A DNA stretch of 9,972 nucleotides from DASUFE01 sp036274675. GTDB taxonomy: Bacteria > Pseudomonadota > Gammaproteobacteria > HTCC5015. This document shows, piece by piece, positions 1-9,815 of the stretch (position 1 is the first letter of the stretch; every line of letters begins with the position of its first letter). Where the stretch lies: assembly GCA_036274675.1 (NCBI GenBank), contig DASUFE010000014.1:1-9972 (forward strand), written 5' to 3'. The position numbers were made by a program, and so were the translations under genes. The notes beneath the pieces were generated by a model. The model did no database searches, had not been told where the DNA came from, and was given only the letters and a program-made list of their open reading frames with translations.

Positions 1-3424
<3,424 letters not shown>

Positions 3425-3483
3425 GGCGTTCTACCTTAAAAATATCTGTTGCTGGTCGCTGCTCTGCCGCTGTTGTCAACGGA
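3425..3483 (-). other. rpoB-rpoC intergenic spacer with rpoC ribosome binding site
   Basis: This 59-base spacer separates the rpoB stop from the rpoC ATG. Read on the minus strand it holds a Shine-Dalgarno core AAGG (3437-3434), 9 bases before ATG 3424, preceded by a short ATATTTTT run. I see no stable hairpin before that run, so it is not a terminator. A TTGACA hexamer at 3479-3474 has no matching -10. The spacer most likely only links two cotranscribed genes. Confidence 0.7.
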
Positions 3484-6400
3484 TCATTCGTGCTCGAGTT
3501 CGATATTGATACCGAGCGAACGGATCTCCTTGAGCAGTACGTTGAACGATTCGGGCATGCCGGCCTCCATGCGGTGATCGCCGTCCACGATGTTCTTGTA
3601 CATCTTGTTGCGCCCGTTCACGTCGTCGGATTTGACTGTCAGCATCTCGCGCAGCGTATAGGCGGCGCCATAGGCTTCCAGCGCCCAGACTTCCATTTCG
3701 CCGAAGCGCTGGCCGCCGAACTGGGCCTTGCCGCCGAGCGGCTGCTGGGTCACCAGGCTGTAAGGACCGGTCGAACGCGCGTGCATCTTGTCGTCCACCA
3801 GATGGTTCAATTTCAGCATGTACATGTAGCCGACGGTGATCGGGCGTTCGAATGAATTGCCGGTGCGCCCGTCAAAGAGAGTGGTCTGCCCGCTTTCCGG
3901 CAGATCCGCCAGCTTCAGCATGGCTTTGATCTCGTCTTCCGAGGAGCCGTCGAATACCGGCGTCGCCATCGGCACGCCGCTGCGCAGGTTGCCCGCGAGG
4001 TCGACAATCTCCTGGTCATTGAGCTGTTTCATATCCTCGCGTTTCAGCGCGGCGTCCCGGTTGTAAATCTCATCCAGGAACTTGCGGATCTCGGCCGCCT
4101 TGATCTGCGCATCCAGCATCTTGCCGATCTTGATGCCAAGACCCTTGGCCGCCCAACCCATATGAGTTTCCAGTACCTGGCCGACGTTCATGCGCGAAGG
4201 TACGCCCAGCGGGTTCAACACGATATCGACCGGCGTGCCGTCTTCCATGTATGGCATGTCTTCGATCGGCACGATCGCGGAGATAACACCCTTGTTGCCG
4301 TGGCGTCCGGCCATCTTGTCGCCGGGCTGCACCCGGCGCTTCACCGCCAGGTACACCTTGACCATCTTCAGCACGCCGGGGGCGAGATCGTCGCCGGCCG
4401 TGATCTTTTCCTTCTGCTGGATGTAGCGGCGGTCGAATTCCTCGCGCATGGATTTCAGCTGCCCCGAAATCTGTTCGAGCTGTTTGCTGATCTCGTCCGA
4501 ACGCATGCGGATTTCCAGCCACTTCTCCTTATCCAGGCCGTCGAGGTATTCCTTGGTGATCTTGCTGTCCTTCTTCAGGCCTTTCGGTCCGCCGTCCGCC
4601 ACCTTGCCGAGCAGCATTTTTTCGACGCGAGCATAAATATCGGCTTCGATGATGCGGTACTGGTCGTCCAGGTCCTTGCGCACCAGTTCCAGTTCAGCGG
4701 ATTCAATCGACAGGGCGCGCGTATCCTTCTCCACGCCGTCGCGGGTGAACACCCGCACGTCGATGACCGTGCCGTCCATGCCCGGCGGTACGCGCAGCGA
4801 GGTGTCCTTCACGTCGGAGGCCTTCTCGCCGAAGATGGCGCGCAGCAGTTTCTCTTCCGGCGTCAGCTGGGTCTCGCCCTTGGGCGTGACCTTGCCGACC
4901 AGGATATCGTTCGGTTTGACTTCCGCGCCGACGTACACGATGCCCGCATCGTCCAGCTTCGATAAAAGGGATTCGCTGACGTTCGGGATATCGGCGGTGA
5001 TTTCCTCCGGCCCGAGCTTGGTGTCGCGGGCGACGCAGGTCAGCTCCTCGATATGGATGGTGGTGTAACGGTCTTCCTGCACCACGCGCTCCGAAATCAG
5101 AATGGAATCTTCAAAGTTGTAGCCGTTCCAGGGCATGAAGGCGACCAGCATGTTCTGACCCAGCGCCAGCTCACCCATGTCGGTGGACGGGCCGTCGGCC
5201 AGCACGTCCCCGCGGGCGATCACGTCGCCCGGCTTGACCAGCGGTCGCTGGTTCATGCAGGTATTCTGGTTGGAACGGGTGTACTTGATCAGGTTGTAAA
5301 TATCCACACCCACGTCGCCACGGTCCGTCTCGTCGTCGTTGACGCGCACCACGATGCGGCCGGCGTCGACCGATTCGACCGCTCCGCCGCGCTTCGCAAC
5401 CACGGTGGCGCCGGAGTCGATGGCGACGGTGCGCTCCATGCCGGTTCCGACCAGCGGCTTTTCCGAGGTCAGCGTCGGCACCGCCTGGCGCTGCATGTTC
5501 GAACCCATCAAGGCGCGGTTCGCGTCGTCATGCTCCAGGAAGGGAATCAGCGAAGCGGCCACCGATACGATCTGTTTCGGCGACACGTCCATGTACTGGA
5601 CCTTGTCGGGCGTGGACAGGGTAAATTCGCTGGCGTGCCGGCAGGAAACCAGATCGTCCGCGAAACGGCCCTTCTCGTCGAGGCGCGCGTTCGCCTGGGC
5701 GATCACATAATTGCCTTCCTCGATCGCCGACAGATAATCGATCTGGTCGGAGACCATCCCGTCCACCACCTTCCGATAAGGGGTTTCCAGGAACCCGTAA
5801 TCGTTGGTCCGGGCGTACACGGACAACGAATTGATGAGACCGATGTTCGGGCCTTCCGGCGTTTCGATCGGGCATACCCGGCCGTAATGGGTCGGATGCA
5901 CGTCGCGCACTTCAAACCCGGCGCGTTCGCGCGTGAGGCCGCCCGGCCCCAGCGCCGATACGCGACGCTTGTGGGTGATTTCCGACAGCGGATTGTTCTG
6001 GTCCATGAACTGGGACAACTGGCTGGAGCCGAAGAACTCCTTGATCGCCGCGGCCACCGGCTTGGCGTTGATCAGGTCCTGCGGCATCGGGCCTTCGTTC
6101 TCGACCAGGGACAGACGCTCCTTGACCGCGCGCTCGACGCGCACCAGGCCGACGCGGAATACGTTCTCCGCCATCTCGCCGACGCTGCGCACGCGGCGGT
6201 TGCCGAGGTGGTCGATATCGTCGACCATGCCTTTGCCGTTACGGATATTGATGATCTCGTGGATGACGTCCAGGATATCTTCCTTCGACAGGATGCCGGG
6301 GCCCGTGATGTCCTTGCGGCCCAGCCGGCGGTTGAATTTCATGCGGCCGACAGGGGAAAGATCGTAACGCTCATCCGAGAAGAACAGGTTGAGGAACAGA

Positions 6401-7566
6401 TTCTGCGCCGCCTCCTTGGTCGGCGGTTCGCCCGGGCGCATCATGCGGTAGATTTCGACCTGGGCTTCCAGCTCGTTGGTGGTCGAGTCGATATCCAGGG
6501 TATCGCTGATAAAGGGGCCCTGATCCAGATCGTTGGTGTAGATCAGGCTGAACTCCTTGAGACCGATCTTGCGGATCAGCTTCAGCCGCTCTTCGGTCAG
6601 TTCGCTGTTCGCGGGCACCAGGATCTCGCCGGTGCCGGTATCGACTACGGCCTTGCCCAGGCGCTTGCCGACCAAGTATTCGTCCGGCACTACCAGCTTC
6701 TTCATGCCGGATTGCTCCAGCTGCTTGATGTGACGCATCGTAATGCGGCGGTTCTTTTCGACAATCAGCTTGTCCTTGACCATGATATCGAAGGCCGCGA
6801 TTTCGCCACGCAGGCGTTCCGGCAGCAGGTCGATCTCGAAAGATTCGCCCTTGACTCCTACCTTGTAGGTTTCGAAGAACATGCCGAGGACCTGCTCGGT
6901 GTCGTAACCGAGGGCGCGCAGCAGCACGGTCACCGGCAATTTGCGCCGGCGATCGATGCGCATAAACAGACAATCCTTGGCATCGAACTCGAAGTCCAGC
7001 CAGGAGCCGCGATACGGAATGATGCGGGCCGAGAACAACAGCTTACCCGAGGAATGGGATTTGCCCTTGTCATGGTCGAAGAACACGCCAGGCGAACGGT
7101 GCAACTGCGAAACGATTACGCGCTCGGTGCCATTAATGATAAAGGTGCCCGTCTCCGTCATCAGGGGCAGTTCACCCATGTAAACTTCCTGCTCCTTGAC
7201 CTCCTTTACAACCTTGGCCTTGTCACCGGCCTCCTTGTCATAGGCTACCATGCGGATCAGCACGCGCAGCGGCGCGGCGTAGGTCAGACCCCGGATCTTG
7301 CATTCCTTGACATCGAAAGTCGGCTCGCCCAGGTGATAATCGACATACTCCAGATGCACATAACCGGAATAGCTGATCAGCGGGAAAACGGACTTGAACG
7401 CGCCGTGCAATCCGCTATTACTGCGCTCTTCAGGTTTTTTGCCGGGCTGCAGGAAATGGTGATAGGAATCGATCTGCATGGATAGCAGATAGGGCACATC
7501 GAGAATCGCAGGACGCTTGCCAAAATCTTTACGGATACGTTTCTTCTCGGTGAATGTGTAGGCCAT
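3484..7566 (-). CDS. rpoB: DNA-directed RNA polymerase subunit beta
   Basis: Beta forms one jaw of the RNA polymerase cleft and binds nascent RNA and rifampicin. The complete protein is 1360 residues from ATG 7566 (MAYTFTEKKRIRKDFG), against 1342 in E. coli. Visible landmarks include the rifampicin region SSQLSQFMDQNNPLSE (D522, H532, S537, equal to E. coli D516, H526, S531, all wild type), the fork region ETPEGPNIG, and GDKMAGRHGNKG with active-site lysines K1084 and K1092 (E. coli K1065, K1073). The C-terminus ends in GINIELEHE. About 13 of the extra residues lie between the rifampicin region and the active-site lysines. An in-frame ATG at 7572 would add MP. AGGAG (7581-7577) lies 4 bases before that ATG and 10 before 7566; I chose 7566 because it aligns with the E. 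coli N-terminus. The gene sits between the attenuator region after rplL and rpoC. Confidence 0.98.
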   Translation of the reverse strand: MAYTFTEKKRIRKDFGKRPAILDVPYLLSMQIDSYHHFLQPGKKPEERSNSGLHGAFKSVFPLISYSGYVHLEYVDYHLGEPTFDVKECKIRGLTYAAPLRVLIRMVAYDKEAGDKAKVVKEVKEQEVYMGELPLMTETGTFIINGTERVIVSQLHRSPGVFFDHDKGKSHSSGKLLFSARIIPYRGSWLDFEFDAKDCLFMRIDRRRKLPVTVLLRALGYDTEQVLGMFFETYKVGVKGESFEIDLLPERLRGEIAAFDIMVKDKLIVEKNRRITMRHIKQLEQSGMKKLVVPDEYLVGKRLGKAVVDTGTGEILVPANSELTEERLKLIRKIGLKEFSLIYTNDLDQGPFISDTLDIDSTTNELEAQVEIYRMMRPGEPPTKEAAQNLFLNLFFSDERYDLSPVGRMKFNRRLGRKDITGPGILSKEDILDVIHEIINIRNGKGMVDDIDHLGNRRVRSVGEMAENVFRVGLVRVERAVKERLSLVENEGPMPQDLINAKPVAAAIKEFFGSSQLSQFMDQNNPLSEITHKRRVSALGPGGLTRERAGFEVRDVHPTHYGRVCPIETPEGPNIGLINSLSVYARTNDYGFLETPYRKVVDGMVSDQIDYLSAIEEGNYVIAQANARLDEKGRFADDLVSCRHASEFTLSTPDKVQYMDVSPKQIVSVAASLIPFLEHDDANRALMGSNMQRQAVPTLTSEKPLVGTGMERTVAIDSGATVVAKRGGAVESVDAGRIVVRVNDDETDRGDVGVDIYNLIKYTRSNQNTCMNQRPLVKPGDVIARGDVLADGPSTDMGELALGQNMLVAFMPWNGYNFEDSILISERVVQEDRYTTIHIEELTCVARDTKLGPEEITADIPNVSESLLSKLDDAGIVYVGAEVKPNDILVGKVTPKGETQLTPEEKLLRAIFGEKASDVKDTSLRVPPGMDGTVIDVRVFTRDGVEKDTRALSIESAELELVRKDLDDQYRIIEADIYARVEKMLLGKVADGGPKGLKKDSKITKEYLDGLDKEKWLEIRMRSDEISKQLEQISGQLKSMREEFDRRYIQQKEKITAGDDLAPGVLKMVKVYLAVKRRVQPGDKMAGRHGNKGVISAIVPIEDMPYMEDGTPVDIVLNPLGVPSRMNVGQVLETHMGWAAKGLGIKIGKMLDAQIKAAEIRKFLDEIYNRDAALKREDMKQLNDQEIVDLAGNLRSGVPMATPVFDGSSEDEIKAMLKLADLPESGQTTLFDGRTGNSFERPITVGYMYMLKLNHLVDDKMHARSTGPYSLVTQQPLGGKAQFGGQRFGEMEVWALEAYGAAYTLREMLTVKSDDVNGRNKMYKNIVDGDHRMEAGMPESFNVLLKEIRSLGINIELEHE
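5950..6030 (-). other. rpoB: Rifampicin resistance-determining region of rpoB
   Basis: This segment corresponds to E. coli beta residues 507-533 (residues 513-539 here). The usual resistance positions carry sensitive-type residues: Q and L before SQFMDQN, D522, H532, R535, S537 and L539. One conservative difference from E. coli is valine in RRVSALG where E. coli has isoleucine. A rifampicin-sensitive polymerase is therefore expected; this is an inference from family knowledge. Confidence 0.85.
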
Positions 7567-7660
7567 GGGCATCTATCTCCTAGCGAATATCGGGCGTACG
7601 CTGCTATATGCTTTTAAAACCGGGGCACCTATGGCCTCGGCACTCAAATTCTGTTTCCAG

Positions 7661-7687
7661 AACGCTCTCGAGTCGGTCGAGAACGCT
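7661..7687 (-). other. Second hairpin in the rplL-rpoB spacer, candidate RNase III site
   Basis: Minus-strand AGCGTTCTCGA (7687-7677) pairs with TCGAGAGCGTT (7671-7661) across a 5-base loop, an 11-bp stem with two G-U pairs. No U run follows, so it is not a terminator. In E. coli a hairpin downstream of the attenuator is cut by RNase III and separates stalk mRNA from rpoBC mRNA. The position agrees, but this stem is shorter than typical RNase III substrates, so the role is a guess. Confidence 0.5.
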
Positions 7688-7708
7688 GATTATCAAATCT
7701 CTAACGGC

Positions 7709-7750
7709 AAAAAGCCGGCCACAACCCACTATGCCGCGGGTTGCAGCCGG
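7709..7750 (-). terminator. rplL-rpoB attenuator: intrinsic terminator-like hairpin
   Basis: On the minus strand CCGGCTGCAACCC (7750-7738) pairs with GGGTTGTGGCCGG (7727-7715). The stem is 13 continuous pairs, two of them G-U, with a 10-base loop. After one C comes a run of five T (7713-7709). It starts 62 bases after the rplL stop. This is the shape of an intrinsic terminator, and its place matches the partial terminator known between rplL and rpoB in E. coli, which lets only a fraction of transcripts reach rpoBC. The short U run suits incomplete termination. The strength of termination is inferred. Confidence 0.85.
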
Positions 7751-7812
7751 TTATTCCGATGATGTCGTTGCTTCGTAGAATCAACTGCAAAAATCTACCG
7801 AACGACGTCCTC

Positions 7813-8190
7813 TTACTTGATTTCCACCTTGGCGCCGGCTTCCTCAAGCTGCTTCTTGATGGAATCGGCTTCCTTCTTGTCGACGCCTTCCTTGACCGTG
7901 GAAGGAGCGCCTTCGACCATATCCTTGGCTTCTTTCAAACCCAGGCCGGTGATCGTGCGAATTACCTTGATCACGTTGACCTTGTTGTCGCCGAAGGCGG
8001 TCATGATGACGTTGAATTCGGTCTTCTCTTCCGCAGCGGCAGCGCCGCCGGCGGCGGCCGCCGGGGCCGCTGCCACGGCCGCAGCCGCGGTTACACCGAA
8101 TTTCTCTTCCATCGCGGAAATCAGGTCCACGACTTCCATTACGGTCATTTTGGAAATGGTATCCAGAATATCTTCTTTCGAAACAGCCAT
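7813..8190 (-). CDS. rplL: 50S ribosomal protein L7/L12
   Basis: L7/L12 is the multi-copy stalk protein that recruits initiation, elongation and release factors to the ribosome. The 125-residue protein (121 in E. coli) shows the usual three parts. The N-terminal dimer and L10-binding domain is about residues 1-35 (MAVSKEDILDTISKMTVMEV). A flexible Ala/Gly-rich hinge covers about 36-54. The compact C-terminal domain (about 55-125) contains KTEFNVIM and GLGLKEAKDMVE, the factor-contacting helices. ATG 8190 has a strong AGGAG (8202-8198) at 7-base spacing. The gene starts 35 bases after the rplJ stop, so the two are cotranscribed. The good ribosome binding site fits the need for several copies per L10. 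An attenuator hairpin follows the stop. Confidence 0.98.
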   Translation of the reverse strand: MAVSKEDILDTISKMTVMEVVDLISAMEEKFGVTAAAAVAAAPAAAAGGAAAAEEKTEFNVIMTAFGDNKVNVIKVIRTITGLGLKEAKDMVEGAPSTVKEGVDKKEADSIKKQLEEAGAKVEIK

Positions 8191-8225
8191 TGTTAAACTC
8201 CTAAATCGTTTTGTTCAATGCAAAA

Positions 8226-8750
8226 TCAGGCGGACTTGCTGTCCTTGATCGCGGCCAGCGTACGAACCAGCTTGCCCGGCACCTCGTTCAAGGTACGCGC
8301 AAACTTGTCGAGCGGGGCCCGCATCACGGCCAGCAGCAAACTGAGCGCCTGCTCACGCGTCGGCAGATCCGCTATGCGTTTCAGTTCGCCCGGGCCGAGC
8401 AATTTGCCGCCCATGGCAACCAGCTTCACAACCAGCTTCTCGTGATCCTTGACGAAATCACGCATCACCCTGGCCGCGGAACCGGGATCTTCCTGAGAGA
8501 ACGCATAAACCAGCGGACCCACCATGCCGTCCTGCATGCACTCGAAGTCAGTCCCGATCACGGCCCGACGGGCAAGCGTGTTCTTGATGACCCGCATGTA
8601 CACACCGGATTCGCGCGCCTTCTTACGCAGTACCGTCAGGTCTTCGACCGTCAGGCCCTGGTACTCGGCGGCGACAGCAGAGTGAGCACCGGCAGCTACC
8701 TCAGCGATTTCGGCAACTACCGCCTTCTTTTGCTCCAGATTCAGAGGCAT
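8226..8750 (-). CDS. rplJ: 50S ribosomal protein L10
   Basis: L10 is the base of the ribosomal stalk. It binds 23S rRNA beside L11 and carries L7/L12 dimers on its C-terminal helix. The protein is 174 residues (165 in E. coli) from ATG 8750 (MPLNLEQKKAVV). The N-terminal RNA-binding domain includes GVYMRVIKNTLARRAV and FECMQDGMVGP. The C-terminal part ends with GKLVRTLAAIKDSKSA, close to the E. coli end GKLVRTLAAVRDAKEAA. A GTG at 8756 is in frame, but GGAG (8761-8758) lies one base from it and 7 bases from ATG 8750, so the ATG is chosen. In related bacteria the L10-L7/L12 complex represses its own translation through the upstream leader; a matching leader is visible here. Confidence 0.97.
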   Translation of the reverse strand: MPLNLEQKKAVVAEIAEVAAGAHSAVAAEYQGLTVEDLTVLRKKARESGVYMRVIKNTLARRAVIGTDFECMQDGMVGPLVYAFSQEDPGSAARVMRDFVKDHEKLVVKLVAMGGKLLGPGELKRIADLPTREQALSLLLAVMRAPLDKFARTLNEVPGKLVRTLAAIKDSKSA

Positions 8751-8757
8751 TTTCACT

Positions 8758-8800
8758 CTCCACTGGTGGAACGGTCACAGCGCCAAACAGCCGCCGTGAC
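8758..8800 (-). promoter_or_regulatory. Hairpin and Shine-Dalgarno region in front of rplJ
   Basis: A 9-bp stem, GTCACGGCG (8800-8792) with CGCTGTGAC (8782-8774, one G-U pair), precedes the ribosome binding site. The site GGAG (8761-8758) overlaps a short self-complementary stretch: TCCA (8770-8767) can pair with TGGA (8762-8759). TCCACC (8770-8765) can instead pair with GGTGGA at 8864-8859 inside the leader. The two pairings exclude each other, which could expose or hide the ribosome binding site. The pairings are read from the sequence; the switch is inferred. Confidence 0.45.
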
Positions 8801-8817
8801 TTTCCGGTTTCATTTCA

Positions 8818-8912
8818 GATACCTCGGGCGATCGTTTTAATACCGACTGCCTTTGGCATCCACCTTACGGAGACCATTCCAGTTGTCTGTATGGGCCACC
8901 GTCTGCGCAGGC
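8818..8912 (-). promoter_or_regulatory. L10 leader kink-turn, autoregulatory mRNA element
   Basis: In mRNA order GAC-GGTGG (8903-8896) faces TCGCC-CGA-GGT (8831-8821). GGUGG pairs with UCGCC, next to an opposed C-C and a tandem GA/GA, and GCC (8912-8910) can pair with GGU. From memory this is the conserved kink-turn layout of L10 leaders (GAC, stem, CCGAGGU), here with a longer unpaired strand of six bases. It lies 70-160 bases before the rplJ ATG, about where L10 binds in E. coli. The expected action is that L10(L7/L12)4 binds here and lowers translation of rplJ and rplL. A covariance search for the L10 leader family would settle it. Confidence 0.72.
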
Positions 8913-9030
8913 GTCCGGGTAATCAAACCCAGGTTCATTAAACCTTCGGCACAATAAACCGCACCGTCGGTACCCGCGGTCTCTGACGCAGAGCAAACAT
9001 CATTCAATATTCGCTCCGCCCAAAGCCGGC

Positions 9031-9051
9031 ACTGAATGCATTGCATTCAGT
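9031..9051. repeat. 21-bp near-perfect palindrome between rplA and rplJ
   Basis: The arms ACTGAATGCA (9031-9040) and TGCATTCAGT (9042-9051) are exact inverted repeats around one central base. As RNA it would make an 8-bp stem with a 5-base loop. No U run follows on either strand, so it is not a standard terminator. Its symmetry suits a dimeric DNA-binding protein, or it may stabilise the 3' end of rplKA mRNA. No known operator was recognised. Confidence 0.6.
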
Positions 9052-9109
9052 CCAAAATCACTTAACTTGCCGCACTCGCCGCATCGTTAGCGGCACCGTG
9101 CACCTCACA

Positions 9110-9814
9110 TTAACCTGCGGCGACTACCAGAGAGGCCTTGTCGACCTGAAGGCCGGGACCCATGGTCGAAGACACGGTCACTTTCTTCATGTAGATGCCT
9201 TTGCTGCCCGCAGGTTTGGATTTCTCCAGGTCATTCATTAAAGCCTGCAGGTTTCCGCGCAACGCGGCGACATCGAAATTGGCCTTGCCGATGGTGCAGT
9301 GCACGATCCCGGCCTTGTCGGCGCGGTAGCGCACCTGGCCACCCTTTGCATTTTTCACGGCGCCAGCGACATCAGGAGACACCGTACCTACTTTCGGGTT
9401 CGGCATCAGGCCGCGCGGACCGAGCAACTGGCCCAGTTTGCCGACCACCGCCATGGCATCGGGCGAGGCGATTACCACGTTGTAATTCAGATCGCCGTCC
9501 TTCATTTTCTGCGCCAGATCGTCCATACCCACGGCATCAGCGCCCGCCGCTTTGGCTTCCTCGGCTTTGGCGCCCTGCGTGAACACGGCTACACGTACGG
9601 TTTTGCCAGTACCATTGGGAAGCACCGTCGCACCGCGCACCACCTGATCCGATTTGCGCGGATCGATACCGAGGTTGACGCTGACATCTACCGATTCATT
9701 GAATTTGGCGGAGGCACAGTCCTTGATCAGCTGAAGGGCGTCATCAATCGAATAAATTTTCTGCGTATCCACTTTCTCGCGGATGGCTTTGATACGTTTG
9801 GTCAACTTGGCCAT
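9110..9814 (-). CDS. rplA: 50S ribosomal protein L1
   Basis: L1 binds 23S rRNA and forms the mobile stalk at the E site; in E. coli it also represses translation of its own rplKA mRNA. The protein is 234 residues, the same length as in E. coli, starting MAKLTKRIKAIREKV at ATG 9814. Family signatures are FNESVDVSVNLGIDPRKSDQ near the start of domain I, the domain II GQLLGPRGLMPNPKVGTV stretch, and a C-terminal return to domain I with KGIYMKKVTVSSTMGPG. Upstream in-frame codons exist, but they lie inside the rplK end. GGAG (9822-9819) sits 4 bases before ATG 9814. One base separates the rplK stop from this ATG and the ribosome binding site lies within rplK, so translational coupling is likely. 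The binding site for L1 feedback would be before rplK, outside the window. Confidence 0.97.
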   Translation of the reverse strand: MAKLTKRIKAIREKVDTQKIYSIDDALQLIKDCASAKFNESVDVSVNLGIDPRKSDQVVRGATVLPNGTGKTVRVAVFTQGAKAEEAKAAGADAVGMDDLAQKMKDGDLNYNVVIASPDAMAVVGKLGQLLGPRGLMPNPKVGTVSPDVAGAVKNAKGGQVRYRADKAGIVHCTIGKANFDVAALRGNLQALMNDLEKSKPAGSKGIYMKKVTVSSTMGPGLQVDKASLVVAAG

Positions 9815-9815
9815 G

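Larger units (their letters stand above)
7567..7812 (-). other. rplL-rpoB intergenic region (untranslated mRNA spacer)
   Basis: These 246 bases lie between the rplL TAA and the chosen rpoB ATG. In mRNA order they hold an unstructured stretch of about 60 bases, a 13-bp hairpin followed by five U (attenuator, listed separately), a second 11-bp hairpin without a U run, a small hairpin closed by a GAAA tetraloop (about 7649-7662), an AT-rich stretch (TTTTAAAAGCATATAG, about 7618-7603), and the rpoB Shine-Dalgarno. I see no gene here and no convincing promoter. The arrangement resembles the E. coli spacer, which has a partial terminator followed by an RNase III site. Confidence 0.75.
8751..9109 (-). 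other. rplA-rplJ intergenic region
   Basis: This gap is 359 bases. In mRNA order it contains a small GCCGC/GCGGC hairpin just after rplA (9094-9078, no U run), a 21-bp palindrome (9031-9051), small overlapping reading frames (9003-8938, 8938-8837), and the L10-type leader (about 8932-8751). In E. coli a promoter for rplJL lies in this gap. I could not find a convincing -35/-10 pair, so either transcription reads through from rplKA or the promoter is weak in consensus. No intrinsic terminator is seen after rplA. Confidence 0.7.

Noticed and set aside
3474..3479. A perfect TTGACA hexamer on the minus strand between rpoB and rpoC.
   Set aside because: There is no -10 element at 16-18 bases, and rpoC is normally cotranscribed with rpoB.
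5053..7485. An 810-codon open frame on the plus strand opposite rpoB.
   Set aside because: It is fully antisense to the conserved beta subunit, has His/Asp/Ala-rich composition typical of shadow frames, and shows no ribosome binding site or family motif.
7960..8100. GC-rich Ala-codon repeats in the middle of rplL that look like a simple-sequence tract.
   Set aside because: This is the normal Ala/Gly hinge of L7/L12; length is close to the family and the frame is intact.
8748..8756. GTG at 8756 as the rplJ start.
   Set aside because: It is one base from the Shine-Dalgarno GGAG, while ATG 8750 has 7-base spacing and matches the family N-terminus.
9078..9094. GCCGC/GCGGC hairpin just after the rplA stop, as a possible terminator.
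   Set aside because: The stem is only 5 bp and no U run follows directly; the nearest T-rich bases (TGATTTTGG) are about 20 bases further on.
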